A stretch of 64,000 bases of DNA from Parahoeflea alexandrii (GTDB taxonomy: Bacteria; Pseudomonadota; Alphaproteobacteria; Rhizobiales; Rhizobiaceae). The stretch lies in NCBI RefSeq assembly GCF_024105735.1, contig NZ_JAAAML010000001.1, forward strand, positions 248,001-312,000, written 5' to 3'. This document shows positions 27,624 through 35,511 of the stretch, in pieces. Position numbers and translations under genes: made by a program. The notes beneath the pieces were generated by a model that saw only the letters and a program-made list of their open reading frames with translations, was not told where the DNA came from and ran no database searches. Every line of letters starts with the position of its first letter. The first letter of the stretch is position 1.

Positions 27624-29218
27624 TGGGCCGGCTCCGCCTCCTGCGATTTCTCATCTATTCGACCAGGTGTGGCAGAATTGGCATCCACTTCTGTTATCTC
27701 TCTCTGCCGGTTCGCCAGCTCTTCCTTAGCGCTAGCGATCTGGCGCAGGATGTCGTTTTTGCGGTCGTTGGCTTCTGATAGCTCGGCTCGCGCTTTTGAT
27801 TTTTCGACATTGATCGTTTCCAGATTCGATCGGGCTGCTTCTAATGCAGCGCTTGCCGCCTGGGTGGCTAATTCGAGTTTTTGTTGGTCGGCTTCCAATA
27901 GGCTAATCCGCTGCTCTAGAACGGAAGCCCGCGCGGTCAGTTGGGTCAGATTTTCTCGAGCGGCGTCGAGCTTCGCCGCTTCTTCCGCTCTTGCTGTGCG
28001 GAGTTCGTCAGCCTCTTCGCGGAATTTAGGTAGTGCATTTGCCAGTGCTGTGGTGGCTGCTTCTAGTTCCGCTTTGCCGGCCGTCAGGCGGGCTACATCT
28101 GTTCGTAGTGTTTCGAGATTTGCGAGCTCGCGTTTTGAAGCTTCCAGCTGTGCGGTAGAGGTCGTGAGCTGTGCAACCACACCGCTCAGTTCTTTCTGTG
28201 TGTTCTTAACAGCTTCATTCAATCGGCTTAACTCTGTGCCAGCATCAGATGTTTTTTGCTCCGCAACGGCGGCGCGTGCAACCTGAGCTTCGGCCGTCGT
28301 GCGTGCGCTTTCAGCTTTTGCTGTCAGTTCAGCGAGTTGATTTTGCTTCTCTTGCAGCTGGCCACTGGTCTCTCTGAGCGCTGCTTGTGACTGTTCAAGC
28401 TCACCTCGGAGGCCATTGAGTTCTTCGCGTTGCGAGGCCAGTTCATTGCCCAATGTCGTCGCGGATTGCTCAGCGTCTCGTCGTTTTTCCTTAAGGCTTT
28501 CGATCGCGGTTTCCAGTTCAGACTTTTGTTCTTTCAACTGGTCTACTTTTGCCGCTTGGGCTTCGAGGTTCACCACAGTGGGCCCGAGTGAAGCGACCGC
28601 GGATTGCAGCCCACTCTGGGTCTCTTTCAGCTCTGAAATACTCTTTTCGAGAAGTGCCCTTTCGGTGTTCCGGCTTTCCAAGTCACTTTCGATCCCCGCA
28701 AGCGTCTGTTTTCTCGCAGCGATGGTTTGCTCGATTTCTGATTTCTCGTTTTCAAGTCGAGTAACCTCACTCCGAATGCGGCCGGCATTTGCGATCGTGG
28801 ACTTCGCTTCGCTTAGCTGAGCCTGAATCGCTTCTAGACGCTCCTGCTCATCATTCGCCCTTTCGATTGCATCCGCTTCCCGCTTCTCAGCACTATCGCG
28901 AGCCTGTGTGAGATCTGCGAGTTCAGCGTCTAGGTCGGCTTTTGTGTCCCGAAGTATCGAAATCTCTGCCTGTCTCTCGATCCATTGCTGACGCGCCTCG
29001 TCACGTTGCTGCACAGCAGATTCGCGGAGGCTCTCAAGGTGCGGAAGATCGTAGCGAATATGTCCATACTCCCGGTCCAAGCTGTTTACCTGAAACAGCA
29101 GATATCCGGATACGACCAGGGCAGTCGATGCTAGTCCGATTGCAAACCACGTGTTCCGGCTTGTTTTACGAGAGGTCCCGTTCGATGATGTCAAGGCATC
29201 GCTCCATGTCACTTGCAA
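27620..29218 (-). CDS. Single-pass membrane protein with about 460-residue coiled coil
   Basis: A 532-residue protein: a short basic N-terminus, one membrane helix at 24-44 (WFAIGLASTALVVSGYLLFQV), then coiled coil from about 60 to 515 rich in E, K, A, Q and L with no recognisable enzymatic domain. The topology (N-in, helix, long coil) mirrors the N-terminal part of the next gene's product, so the two may form a joint membrane-tethered coiled-coil assembly. Its 5' end overlaps the helicase gene by 53 bases, so either initiation occurs inside the helicase 3' end or a slightly later start is used; no later start retains as much sequence before the helix. No function is known. Confidence 0.8.
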   Translation of the reverse strand: MQVTWSDALTSSNGTSRKTSRNTWFAIGLASTALVVSGYLLFQVNSLDREYGHIRYDLPHLESLRESAVQQRDEARQQWIERQAEISILRDTKADLDAELADLTQARDSAEKREADAIERANDEQERLEAIQAQLSEAKSTIANAGRIRSEVTRLENEKSEIEQTIAARKQTLAGIESDLESRNTERALLEKSISELKETQSGLQSAVASLGPTVVNLEAQAAKVDQLKEQKSELETAIESLKEKRRDAEQSATTLGNELASQREELNGLRGELEQSQAALRETSGQLQEKQNQLAELTAKAESARTTAEAQVARAAVAEQKTSDAGTELSRLNEAVKNTQKELSGVVAQLTTSTAQLEASKRELANLETLRTDVARLTAGKAELEAATTALANALPKFREEADELRTARAEEAAKLDAARENLTQLTARASVLEQRISLLEADQQKLELATQAASAALEAARSNLETINVEKSKARAELSEANDRKNDILRQIASAKEELANRQREITEVDANSATPGRIDEKSQEAEPAQ

Positions 29219-32200
29219 GTTCGTCGACCCAGAACCGGCGCACGCGCCAGCCCATGGAATTCAATTGGTGATCACGCCACAGGTCGCTTGTCTTGCGACG
29301 ACCGTCGGGCGTCTGATGCCAGCGTCGGCCGTCGACCTCGAGATCGAGTTTTATTCCGCCCTTGCCGAAGAGCGCGAAATCCAGACGTCGTCCGGCGATT
29401 TCGTGCTGCGGAAACGGGTCGAGACCACGATCCCGCAAAGCATGGAAGACCTTGCGTTCCCAGTCACTGTCAAAGACGCCTTCGGCGGATTTCTTTCTTG
29501 GTTCGGTCGCTCTCGCGGCCAGTTTTTGAAGAGCTCTGGACACGCCCGAGCGGGCATACTCAAGATCGCCGAATACAATCGCGACTGCGCGAGCACGCGA
29601 AATCGCGACATTGAGGCGGCGCGCATCCTTCTGGAAAAAGGTGACCCCGGATCTGGGGCTTCGGGGGCCGATGCATGGCGAAAACAGAACGAGATCCCGT
29701 TCCTGTCCCTGGAATCCATCGACGGTGCCGACCTTCAGCTGTGCGCCTATCCGCTTCGTCTCTGGAATACTCGTTACGGCTTGCTGCAGTGCCATGACCT
29801 GGGCGCGGAAAGGCGAAATGATTCCAACGCTGCCTGTATACTGTTGATCGACGAGGAGCATTCGAAGGTGGCGAACGATCGCATCAACCTCGACCAGATT
29901 CACGTTGCCAGTTTGCGGTATCGCTGGTGCCGGCACATGCTCCCAAGCAAGACCTGGTTTCATGGTAGGCGGAACGTTTAGGGTTTCGGGATCATAGGAG
30001 GTCGTTAGTTGTCCCCCGTAGAAGTTTTCACTGATGTAATCGACAATTGGCCCAGCAGATCGATATTGATGGCGGAGGGTTATCCGCGGCACATTGGGCA
30101 CTCTGGACGCGAAATCGAATAGTGATCGGCGGCTTTGCGCAAAGCGGCCCATCTTCGCAATCGGCAGATTCTGAGCCTGCATAAGGTTGCGGTCCTGCTC
30201 TCTGCCCAATTGGGCAATGAAGGAGAGCTGCTGATCATCCCCTACGACAACCGCTCTCTTGGCTCTCGCGAACAGAGGAATGGCGGTTGCGATGTCGCAC
30301 TGACTGGCTTCGTCGAATATCACAAGGTCAAATAGTCCATCATCCAGCGGAATACGTTTTGGTGCGCCAAGAATGGAAGCGAGCCATAGTGGTCTGTGCC
30401 TCAAAACTCCGCGAGCTAAATCACCTGGGAGAGGACCTTTGCCGCCGGCAAAGGTCCAGTCGTCATATGTTTCTCCGATCAACTGGCGCTCGACATTACC
30501 AAGAGCGACGCGCTGCGCCATCGCCTTCGGGAGGAGTGTTGTGGCAAGTTTTCGAACCATGTCGCCTAGAGCGATCGGATCCGAGAATGTTTCTATGGAG
30601 TCCCGCTCTGCTCTCAATTGCTCCAACCGGGTTCGAAGGTCAGAGAGCTTAGCCCCGGGGGCAGTAAGGTCTGCTGCCTCACTTGTGGCGTTTCCTTTTT
30701 TCGACGAAAAGAACATCAAGAGAGAGGCGAGTAGGCGCTTCCACCAAGATGACGCTGGATCAGGCACTTCGGCGGTTGCAGCCTCCGGGCGGGAGACTGT
30801 GGCACGCGCTTCAATACGTTCGAGCAAGTCTGCGATCTCGCATTCTCGTGCGGTATTGGTCTTGAGCTGATCCATTGCCTCACTCCTGGAGCGGGCAGCA
30901 GCTGCTAGTTTCTCTGAAAGTGTTTGGTCTGCGTAACCCAGCCGAGCAGCCTGTTCCTGATCCACCATCTGCTTCAGTGCATCCTCAAATCCGACGTCGA
31001 TTCCTTCTTCGGGCTTTAGTGTTCGGATTAGAAAAGGAATGTCAGGTGCAAGCGATCCCAAGCGATCTTCCACCGCATCGAGTGCCTGATGGTTTTTTGA
31101 AGCGACAATCACACTACCGCCATTAAGCAGCACAGAAGCAGCCATGGATATAATTGCCTGACTTTTCCCAGTCCCTGGTGGACCTGTGACGACCGACAAC
31201 GGGTGTAAACACGCATTAATCACCGCTGTCGTTTGCTCTTCATTGAGCGGCCCGACATTCAAGGCTGGTATTTCATTTGCGTCGTAAGCTGCCGGAAGAT
31301 CGAATATCGCTGCTAGAGCGGTTCTTGCAATGCGGTCTGCTGTCCAAGTGCTCAAGATGTCGAGGTCTCTCGCGGCACCTGCTGTGAAACTCGAATCTGT
31401 TGGTAGGAAAAGGGCTGCAGCGTCGAATATGCCGCTCGAGCTAGCGTCGAGCTGCGTTACAAGATCCTCTCCGGTGATTTTTCCGCGAATTTGGCTTGCT
31501 ACCGCATCCTTGAGCTTAAGCAGGAAATCTGAAGCGAGCAGGCCTACACCGTCCTCCGCATCGAATAGCTCGTTAAGGGAATCGCGACGCCATCCGGTCT
31601 GGCGAGCTGCTTCGCGTAACCAGTTGGGATTGACCAGAACATCATCAGCATCAACGTGGAGGATGAGGTCTTCATCGCGACGTTCCCAACGAGCAGATAA
31701 TAGACCGACTGGCTGAAATACTGGCACGCCGCTTTGGCGGTTTATCGCAATAGGCCATCCAATTGCGAGTGCGTTTTCATGGCCTTCTCTGCGGACGAGG
31801 GCTTCTCGAAAGGTCGACGCCAGCGAATCCAGCCCAATGGTCAGCTTGAGATCCTCTCCTTCAGGCGGCGCGATCGGACCACGACCGGAGACAAGGACCC
31901 ACTCTATTCCGTGCTTGTCTGCCACCTGAGTAGTGGAGCCCCGTGGATCTGCTCTCAGAGCCGACCGCCAATATCGAAGAAGTGCGGTGTGATCGAATTT
32001 GCCGAAATCGGATACATCCTCGCTCCCAGACGCTTCCATTTCTACTGCTGCAGAATGGGAGAATTTCGCTGGTGCGGCGATCAAATGCTCATGCTGGTCC
32101 CCGAACGCTCGTGACGAAATCCCGCCGCTAGCTGGCTCTTGTCGAGGAACTGATTGTGTGTTTGCATGCCACTTACCATCTCGTCCCTTAGATACCCGAC

Positions 32201-32441
32201 CGTCGCGAACAAGTTCATCAAGCTCAGCCAGCGCTGCTAGCCGCTTGTTGTGCGAGAAACCTGCCCCGATCAAGACCAACAATTCGTCCGTTGTCCTTCC
32301 TCGAGGAAAGCTTTCAATTGTTCGAAGGAGTAAAGACATGCACTGATTGCCGGAACGGCCTCGCAAGGTTCGATATGGTTTGAAACAGAGGTGTTCGTCA
32401 TTCTGCCTTTGAACCGGAAGCGAGTCATCAGGCATACTCAT
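29166..32441 (-). CDS. SF1 UPF1/DNA2-like helicase fused to a DUF559/Vsr-like nuclease
   Basis: A 1,091-residue protein, first gene of the defence operon. Residues about 35-92 look like a small winged-helix domain. The helicase core has Walker A GPPGTGKS (420-427) after the Q-motif LNEEQTTAV, motif II DEAS (710-713), motif III GDDQQLSFI (734-742), then QYRSAGPIVDYI, GTVDGFQGQERDLV and LNVAISRAR. Between motifs Ia and II an insertion (about 485-660) is helical. Residues about 985-1091 form a Vsr/DUF559-type endonuclease: FDSDWERKVF, RRLDFALFGKGGIKLDLEVDG, RRKTSDLWRDHQLNSMGWRVRRFW. Related helicases in McrBC-like defence systems are thought to act on RNA or R-loops. ATG 32441 gives the longest form; ATG 32339 is an alternative start. 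Confidence 0.88.
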   Translation of the reverse strand: MSMPDDSLPVQRQNDEHLCFKPYRTLRGRSGNQCMSLLLRTIESFPRGRTTDELLVLIGAGFSHNKRLAALAELDELVRDGRVSKGRDGKWHANTQSVPRQEPASGGISSRAFGDQHEHLIAAPAKFSHSAAVEMEASGSEDVSDFGKFDHTALLRYWRSALRADPRGSTTQVADKHGIEWVLVSGRGPIAPPEGEDLKLTIGLDSLASTFREALVRREGHENALAIGWPIAINRQSGVPVFQPVGLLSARWERRDEDLILHVDADDVLVNPNWLREAARQTGWRRDSLNELFDAEDGVGLLASDFLLKLKDAVASQIRGKITGEDLVTQLDASSSGIFDAAALFLPTDSSFTAGAARDLDILSTWTADRIARTALAAIFDLPAAYDANEIPALNVGPLNEEQTTAVINACLHPLSVVTGPPGTGKSQAIISMAASVLLNGGSVIVASKNHQALDAVEDRLGSLAPDIPFLIRTLKPEEGIDVGFEDALKQMVDQEQAARLGYADQTLSEKLAAAARSRSEAMDQLKTNTARECEIADLLERIEARATVSRPEAATAEVPDPASSWWKRLLASLLMFFSSKKGNATSEAADLTAPGAKLSDLRTRLEQLRAERDSIETFSDPIALGDMVRKLATTLLPKAMAQRVALGNVERQLIGETYDDWTFAGGKGPLPGDLARGVLRHRPLWLASILGAPKRIPLDDGLFDLVIFDEASQCDIATAIPLFARAKRAVVVGDDQQLSFIAQLGREQDRNLMQAQNLPIAKMGRFAQSRRSLFDFASRVPNVPRITLRHQYRSAGPIVDYISENFYGGQLTTSYDPETLNVPPTMKPGLAWEHVPAPAIPQTGNVNLVEVDAIVRHLRMLLVDQQYTGSVGIISPFRAQVMALQQAVTSIPETKRIGAQLKVGTVDGFQGQERDLVLFSPCIGPRSPRSGVTFFQKDARRLNVAISRARAVAIVFGDLEYARSGVSRALQKLAARATEPRKKSAEGVFDSDWERKVFHALRDRGLDPFPQHEIAGRRLDFALFGKGGIKLDLEVDGRRWHQTPDGRRKTSDLWRDHQLNSMGWRVRRFWVDELASDMERCLDIIERDLS

Positions 32442-32571
32442 ATGTCTGTTTTGTAAGCCTTTTTGTCAGAATAAAAAAGCGGTTGCGCCATCTTCTTTCT
32501 GCTACTCAACAGATATGTTGCCGGCTTATCCTAGGCCGCCTTTTGACATGAAAGCCCGGTTCATTCTCGAT

Positions 32572-33552
32572 TCATACGTCCAATGAATTTGCCAGTTTTC
32601 GAAGATGGGTCGGAGAGAAGCGCGCATACACACTGGCCGTTATCCGGGAGTTCTTGTGCCCCAGGAATTGCGCGATTTCATCCATTGAGTGCCCATCTTC
32701 GGCTAACCAGACGGCAACAGAATGCCGGAGCATATGTGGTGAGGTGTCAGGTCTGCCGATAGCTCTCGCCGCAGCCTTCAAGCCCTTCTTGATCGATTTT
32801 ATCGGATGACCGGCCCATTCTATCACATAGGGTGTAAGTGCTGCGGACTTGGCCTCAACCAAGGCAGCCTTTAGCGAGGCATTCACCGGAACCGTAGCCC
32901 GTCCCTTGCGACGTGTCGTGTCGAGCGGATCGCGCAGGGAGACGGTCTCCCGCTCCAGATCGACGCGATCCCACGTGAGTTGGAGTGCAGCTTCATTCCG
33001 CGCCCCGGTGGCGATCATGAGCCTGATAGCGAGCTTCAAATGTGGTGCCTGGGCTGTGTCAATCAACGCACGCACTTCTTCTCGAGTCAGCCAGGCGTCT
33101 TTCGGTGCCGGCTTTCCTGGGCGCTCCACATGGGGCGCCTTGGAAATGAGATTCTGTTTCTCCGCCCATAGAAGCACCATCCGAAGGTGACCGAGTTCGG
33201 TATGAATGGTGCCGTCCTTGATCCCGGCCTTCCGCCTGTCTTCAATGTGCGCTCGACAGTGCGCGGCAGTTAACTGCGATGGCTCCAAGGGGCCGAAGCG
33301 TTTGGCCAAGGCCTTCCAGGTGTGCTTCATGGTTCCAGTCACGGGGCGCCCCTGTCGGTCATTGGTATAGCCTGACCAGAGGTCCTCGACGGTTGTCCCG
33401 CTCGGGCGCGTAAGCTCGGCGAATCTAGCCGGGGCGAGGCGGAGCGCCTCTTCATGATCGCTCGTTCCAAGGGAATAGCGTCTTCGTGTGTCACCTTCGT
33501 TCCAGACGATACAGAAGGCACCGCGGAAGCGGTTGAGTTTCCATTCCGGCAT
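32572..33552 (-). CDS. Tyrosine site-specific integrase of the island
   Basis: A 326-residue phage-type integrase. The N-terminal arm-binding/core-binding region (about 1-150) precedes the catalytic domain with R185 (IATGARNEAALQ), H273-x2-R276 (SPHMLRHSVA), H299 (FLGHKNSR) and nucleophile Y309 (SVYARF). The frame is open further upstream to an ATG at 33792, but the first 80 residues of that form have no integrase character and are antiparallel shadow of the excisionase-like gene, so ATG 33552 is preferred. The start overlaps the excisionase-like frame by about 214 bases. It is the obvious candidate for recombination between the 51-bp repeats, though it is unusually far from both. Confidence 0.9.
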   Translation of the reverse strand: MPEWKLNRFRGAFCIVWNEGDTRRRYSLGTSDHEEALRLAPARFAELTRPSGTTVEDLWSGYTNDRQGRPVTGTMKHTWKALAKRFGPLEPSQLTAAHCRAHIEDRRKAGIKDGTIHTELGHLRMVLLWAEKQNLISKAPHVERPGKPAPKDAWLTREEVRALIDTAQAPHLKLAIRLMIATGARNEAALQLTWDRVDLERETVSLRDPLDTTRRKGRATVPVNASLKAALVEAKSAALTPYVIEWAGHPIKSIKKGLKAAARAIGRPDTSPHMLRHSVAVWLAEDGHSMDEIAQFLGHKNSRITASVYARFSPTHLRKLANSLDV

Positions 33553-33719
33553 TCGTAATCCTCGATCTCTGCGGCGCGGATGCGCCAGCTTTTTCCAATC
33601 TTGAAGGCGGGTAGGTCGCCATCTGTGATAAGGTTTCGGATGTGTCTGGTTGAGCACTGCCAGCGTTCGGCCAGCATTGACGGTGTGAGCACCTGGGGTT
33701 CGAAATCGCTCTTGGTCAT
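33339..33719 (-). CDS. Excisionase/AlpA-like helix-turn-helix protein overlapping the integrase
   Basis: A 126-residue frame whose first 62 residues form an excisionase-family MerR-like winged helix: LTPSMLAERWQCSTRHIRNL followed by GDLPAFKIGKSWRIRAAEIEDY. ATG 33719 has AGGAGA just upstream (GTG 33731 also possible). The last 60 or so residues lie in a second frame over the integrase start and look like junk, so the true protein may be functionally complete at about residue 65. Excisionase-type proteins set the direction of integrase reactions; here the layout xis-int with overlapping frames suggests co-expression. A candidate -10 (TATACT, complement of 33823-33828) lies upstream without a good -35. 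Confidence 0.75.
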   Translation of the reverse strand: MTKSDFEPQVLTPSMLAERWQCSTRHIRNLITDGDLPAFKIGKSWRIRAAEIEDYECRNGNSTASAVPSVSSGTKVTHEDAIPLERAIMKRRSASPRLDSPSLRARAGQPSRTSGQAIPMTDRGAP

Positions 33720-33792
33720 ATTCTCCTGCACGTTCGCAATATTTATCCCTCGCCACCAACGGGTTGCTGGTGACGTCGCTGATCTCGGCCAT

Positions 33793-34033
33793 GCTTAGGC
33801 CGTTCTGTTTTCGATAAATTTCAGTATAGCAACGAGGCCGAGGGAATGACGTTGGCGGGCAAACTTTTTTGATTTTTTATCAAAACTGATCATGCCAGTC
33901 TAAGCTCGACAGAGCACCATACTTGAAGACGTCGATGTTCCGGTCACCTACTGCCTGACCCGCCGACAGTGGCCATTAGAACCAGCTTCCGGTGGTGTGC
34001 TAGCGCGGGGAATCCGAACACAATATTGTAACA
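33793..34033. other. Intergenic stretch upstream of the excisionase-like gene
   Basis: No gene was recognised. It contains an AT-rich perfect inverted repeat, TTTTGAT (33867-33873) and ATCAAAA (33879-33885) around five T, upstream of the excisionase-integrase pair. This could be a regulator site or a weak hairpin. Confidence 0.45.
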
Positions 34034-34062
34034 GCCCGCCGCAAAAAAGAAGAGCGGCGGGC
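34034..34062 (-). terminator. Strong hairpin after the three-gene small operon
   Basis: GCCCGCCGC (34034-34042) and GCGGCGGGC (34054-34062) form a perfect 9-bp GC stem with an 11-base A-rich loop, 30 bases beyond the stop of the last minus-strand gene. The T-run after the stem is poor, so termination efficiency is uncertain. Confidence 0.6.
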
Positions 34063-34091
34063 ATTAACAGCGCATTCGGAATTGGGTCCCG

Positions 34092-34400
34092 CTATGCGGT
34101 CCCAGCGAACACGCGAAGTCGGCCGCCAATATCGATCATGAGATTCTCGTCGAGATGTCGGGAATGCTCCGGACACAGAACACAATCGCGTTGCATGTCA
34201 GCGGGATGGATGTGTCGAATGTCGGGTTGCGTTTTTCCCTTGTAGAGGAGCATTTTGCTCCACCCCTCGCTGTCTGGGGATTCTATAGTCTTGCCACATC
34301 CGGCCCAAGCACACATGCTTGGGAGTGAAATGAATTCCTGAACCGACATTTTTTCCGTAAACAGCTTCGCGGCTCGACGGCGTTCGTGGCGATTTGCCAT
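34092..34400 (-). CDS. Small unknown protein with two Cys pairs
   Basis: A 102-residue basic protein (MANRHERRRAAKLF...). It contains CAWAGCGK and, about 45 residues later, CVLCPEHSRHLDE, together a plausible zinc-binding knuckle (Cys-x4-Cys and Cys-x2-Cys-x2-His). ATG 34400 has GGGAGG 8 bases upstream and shares one base with the preceding stop (TAATG), so it is coupled to the gene before it. No family recognised. Confidence 0.6.
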   Translation of the reverse strand: MANRHERRRAAKLFTEKMSVQEFISLPSMCAWAGCGKTIESPDSEGWSKMLLYKGKTQPDIRHIHPADMQRDCVLCPEHSRHLDENLMIDIGGRLRVFAGTA

Positions 34401-34858
34401 TATGCTGCCTCCCCAGAAAGTGTTGTTTCGGTTACAATGGGTCGAAAGCGTGGATTGTTTTCCGCCTCGTTTGCAGCTCTCTCCCATTCATGCCAAGTGG
34501 CATTGTCGACGGTTTCCTCAGGCTCTGGTGGCATGATTATTCGATCCCGTTTAAGGACGTCGAATGCGGCGTGGAGTTTCTTTAGAATAGAGATATAACC
34601 CTCCAGATCGTCAATCATGTTCTCCAGCCGAGTTTCTGGCTCGTCGTCTTCGTTAAAATCATCGACGATCTGATCGAAAAGGTTTTCAAGGGTTTCAAAC
34701 CCACCGGGGCAACCGAGCAGGATGTCGGGTTCATACTCATATTGAACATTGCCGAAGGCGTCATAGTCCTTCAGCGTCATGGTCAGGAAGTGTTGAAACA
34801 GCTCCTTTTCAGTCCACACTGCGCCATAAGCGGGGGTGGTGGTATTGTTGATATTCAT
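34400..34858 (-). CDS. Small acidic unknown protein
   Basis: A 152-residue acidic protein (MNINNTTTPAYGAVW). It is helical in the middle (LENLFDQIVDDFNEDDEPETRLENMIDDLEGYISILKKLHAAFDVL) and has no membrane segment or known motif. ATG 34858 is preceded by AGGAG ten bases upstream; a longer form back to 34933 lacks such a signal. It is coupled by one base to the Cys-containing gene that follows. Confidence 0.6.
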   Translation of the reverse strand: MNINNTTTPAYGAVWTEKELFQHFLTMTLKDYDAFGNVQYEYEPDILLGCPGGFETLENLFDQIVDDFNEDDEPETRLENMIDDLEGYISILKKLHAAFDVLKRDRIIMPPEPEETVDNATWHEWERAANEAENNPRFRPIVTETTLSGEAA

Positions 34859-34962
34859 GTAAGTTATTCTCCTTGGGTGATGGCAGGAAAGCGCCTGCCT
34901 CGCTATTGCTGCCGGTTCGGCTTCGGCTACCAAACTTTGGCCGAGCCGGCAGATTCCTCCGA

Positions 34963-35457
34963 TCAGTCAGTCTTGACTTGTATGACCGGGAAGAAATGGC
35001 TGGTCTTCCTCGTCAGCGGCTTGCGCATGTATTCGAGCCTGACCTTGTCGGCGGGTGAGGCGGTCTTCATCGCCTCATCGATTTCTTGAAGTTTGAACTC
35101 ATTGATGAGCTTTGAAAGCTCCTTGGCGGCGTCGATGAACGCACCGACGAGGCCAGTCGCGACGTTCAGTGATGTTGGCTCCAATCCTGACCACTCCGGC
35201 CATTCTGATGCCATCTCGAAATCAGGATGGTCGTTCTCAAGATTGACGTCTACTTCGACACCACACCAATGAAGGGACTCGTAAAAGAGGGTGTTGCTCG
35301 ATCGCTCTTTCAAGAACTCCGCAAACGATGATTTCAGATAGGAAGCAAGCTCGTCTTCCGTCGGTTTGAGAGCTTCCTTGCGGGCTTTGGGGCTTTGTTG
35401 TGCAGCCTTCTGGCGTTCACGACGGCGTTTCATTTTCTCTGCGTTAGACAGTGCCAT
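34963..35457 (-). CDS. Small unknown protein with basic N-terminus, first of three genes
   Basis: A 164-residue protein. The first 30 residues are strongly basic (MKRRRERQKAAQQSPKARKE), then come helices (DELASYLKSSFAEFLKERS) and a C-terminal helical stretch (VGAFIDAAKELSKLINEFKLQEIDEAM). ATG 35457 with GGAG eight bases upstream is chosen over a longer frame to 35511 because the promoter lies over that extension. No family recognised. It heads the minus-strand cluster 35457-34092. Confidence 0.6.
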   Translation of the reverse strand: MALSNAEKMKRRRERQKAAQQSPKARKEALKPTEDELASYLKSSFAEFLKERSSNTLFYESLHWCGVEVDVNLENDHPDFEMASEWPEWSGLEPTSLNVATGLVGAFIDAAKELSKLINEFKLQEIDEAMKTASPADKVRLEYMRKPLTRKTSHFFPVIQVKTD

Positions 35458-35472
35458 AGTTAGATCTCCTTT

Positions 35473-35511
35473 GGTGTCCAAATATATAGACACCGACACC
35501 CTTGGAGTCAA
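35473..35511 (-). promoter_or_regulatory. Promoter with operator dyad for the small three-gene cluster
   Basis: On the minus strand TTGACT (complement of 35506-35511) and TATATA (35483-35488) are separated by exactly 17 bases. GGTGTC (35473-35478) and GACACC (35489-35494) form an inverted repeat enclosing the -10, and another GACACC follows at 35495-35500. The layout predicts repression by a dimeric regulator binding across the -10. Confidence 0.7.

Noticed and set aside
33553-33792. 80-residue N-terminal extension of the integrase
   Set aside because: No integrase-like content; the same DNA encodes the excisionase HTH in another frame with a good ribosome binding site, so ATG 33552 was chosen.
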